From Methylococcales bacterium (GTDB lineage Bacteria > Pseudomonadota > Gammaproteobacteria > Methylococcales > Methylomonadaceae): DNA of 64,000 nucleotides. The DNA is taken from positions 1 to 64,000 of the forward strand of contig JAPLRS010000033.1 in assembly GCA_026399015.1 (NCBI GenBank). The letters are read 5' to 3'. The notes below the pieces were generated by a model that was not told the origin of the DNA, did no database searches, and was given only the letters and a program-made list of their open reading frames with translations. Each line of letters begins with the position of its first letter. Position 1 is the first letter of the stretch. Shown piece by piece: positions 63,246-64,000 of the stretch. Made by a program: the position numbers and the translations under genes.

Positions 63246-64000
63246 CTATTCCGTGGTATTCGCTATAATTTTATGAATACGCTTAGTATTGAGCGCAATG
63301 ATAATTAAAATAAAGGGTATTGAAACACCCTCAACCAACTCAGGATTCACTTTAAAACCGAAAGCATGTAAGGCCTCGGAAAGCTTACCAATAATACTAG
63401 CTGCATAATAGGTAATAGCCACCATAGAGATACCTTCTACCATTTGTTGCATGCGTAATTGCATCTTAGCACGCAAGTTCATAGATGAAAGTAGACCTTG
63501 ATTTTGTCGCTCAATAATAATATCCACCCGTGTCCGCAATAATTGACTCGCGTTACTCACCCGTTTAGATAATAAAGTAAATCGATGTGAAACAGATTCA
63601 CAAGTATTAACAGCTGGCTCTAAGCGACGTTTGATAAATTCACCTAAAGTCTGAATCCCCTGGATTCTTACTTCTCTTAAATCATCAACACGTTGCCCCA
63701 CTAATTTGTAATACGCACTGGCTGCAGCAAATCGAAAGTGATTACTGGAGATATAATTTTCAATTTCTGCCGCTAAATTAGTGAGCTCTTCCAATAACAA
63801 GCCATCATTCTTATCAGACATCGTCATAGCATTAGTGATGGTATATAACTGTCGATCTGACTTATTTAAAGCAGGATATAAACTACGTGCAATTGGAAAC
63901 GCCATTAAAGCCATCACCCGATACACTTCTATTTCAAATAAGCGCTGTAATAAGCGTCCTGCTTGTTGTGCTCGTAGATCATGGTTAACAATTAAAAATC
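63246..64000 (-). CDS. DUF3422 family membrane protein (cut by the window edge)
   Basis: The C-terminal part of a DUF3422 protein; the frame stays open to the last base, so the N-terminus lies outside. Visible are the family block QAGRLLQRLFEIEVYRVMALMAFP, a long coiled-coil region (LLLEELTNLAAEIENYI..., RVDIIIERQNQGLLSSMN) and two C-terminal hydrophobic helices (MVAITYYAASIIGKL and VSIPFILIIIALNTK). It is an inner-membrane protein of unknown function. A GTG at 63926 is an internal codon, not the start. Confidence 0.88.
   Translation of the reverse strand, partial: FLIVNHDLRAQQAGRLLQRLFEIEVYRVMALMAFPIARSLYPALNKSDRQLYTITNAMTMSDKNDGLLLEELTNLAAEIENYISSNHFRFAAASAYYKLVGQRVDDLREVRIQGIQTLGEFIKRRLEPAVNTCESVSHRFTLLSKRVSNASQLLRTRVDIIIERQNQGLLSSMNLRAKMQLRMQQMVEGISMVAITYYAASIIGKLSEALHAFGFKVNPELVEGVSIPFILIIIALNTKRIHKIIANTTE

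Overview
The window is a stretch of low-GC gammaproteobacterial chromosome, and the best reading is a methanotroph of the order Methylococcales. Three things point there. There is a tandem pair of methylene-tetrahydromethanopterin dehydrogenase genes (mtdB type), a pathway of methylotrophs. A gnnA-gnnB-lpxB lipid A cluster is present, of the kind described from Acidithiobacillus and reported in Methylococcus. The housekeeping blocks are gammaproteobacterial: tyrS / M23 peptidase / erpA / argC, rapA, recCBD, ccmCDEFGHI, mutS-pncC. The assignment is inference from gene content; no rRNA gene lies inside the window.

Layout. 0-6.5 kb: two strong promoters face out of the left edge, probably towards a stable-RNA operon, followed by tyrS, a divergent M23 peptidase gene, erpA, argC, a quinone oxidoreductase and a mercaptopyruvate sulfurtransferase. 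6.5-10.2 kb: rapA and cvfB. 10.2-11.9 kb: an accessory patch with a DUF433/DUF5615 toxin-antitoxin pair, an orphan HigA-like regulator and about 170 bp of ~41-bp degenerate repeats. 11.9-21 kb: pyruvate:flavodoxin oxidoreductase with an overlapping dihydroorotate-dehydrogenase-like gene, then lpxB, gnnB and gnnA, and a divergent TorF-type outer-membrane protein. 21-27 kb: uvrB with two small followers, an aspartate aminotransferase, glyoxalase I, an amino-acid permease, slyX. 27-34 kb: hemN and the cytochrome c maturation genes ccmC to ccmI, including a 51-residue ccmD. 34-40.3 kb: a metallophosphoesterase, the mtdB pair, mutS, pncC and a PA3496-type small protein.

40.5-46.9 kb is the most irregular part. 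tRNA-Leu(UAA) is followed by a ~62-bp direct repeat of its 3' end and terminator. Between the two copies lie a beheaded PIN-domain toxin gene and its intact antitoxin. Beyond them come two secreted collagen-like (Gly-X-Y) proteins, one with the DUF1566 architecture of the Legionella adhesin Lcl, a DUF2628 membrane protein, a large symmetrical array of 21-bp repeats (five direct, five inverted) and a secreted S53 peptidase. From 46.9 kb on the content is mostly conserved again: recD-recB-recC, a WYL regulator divergent from a truncated haemoglobin, a secreted GH17 glycosidase, a D,D-carboxypeptidase and mlaA, a cupin, a YegD-like Hsp70 and a DUF3422 gene cut by the right edge.

Functionally the window holds C1 oxidation (mtdB pair), envelope building (gnnAB-lpxB, M23 and S11 peptidoglycan hydrolases, MlaA, TorF porin), respiration (ccm, hemN, erpA) and DNA repair (uvrB, mutS, recBCD). 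I found no clear undescribed defence or biosynthetic system. The items most worth following are the mtdB pair with its differing cofactor-site residues, the tRNA-Leu scar with the beheaded toxin, the collagen/S53 surface patch with the palindromic 21-bp array, and the gnnAB-lpxB arrangement.
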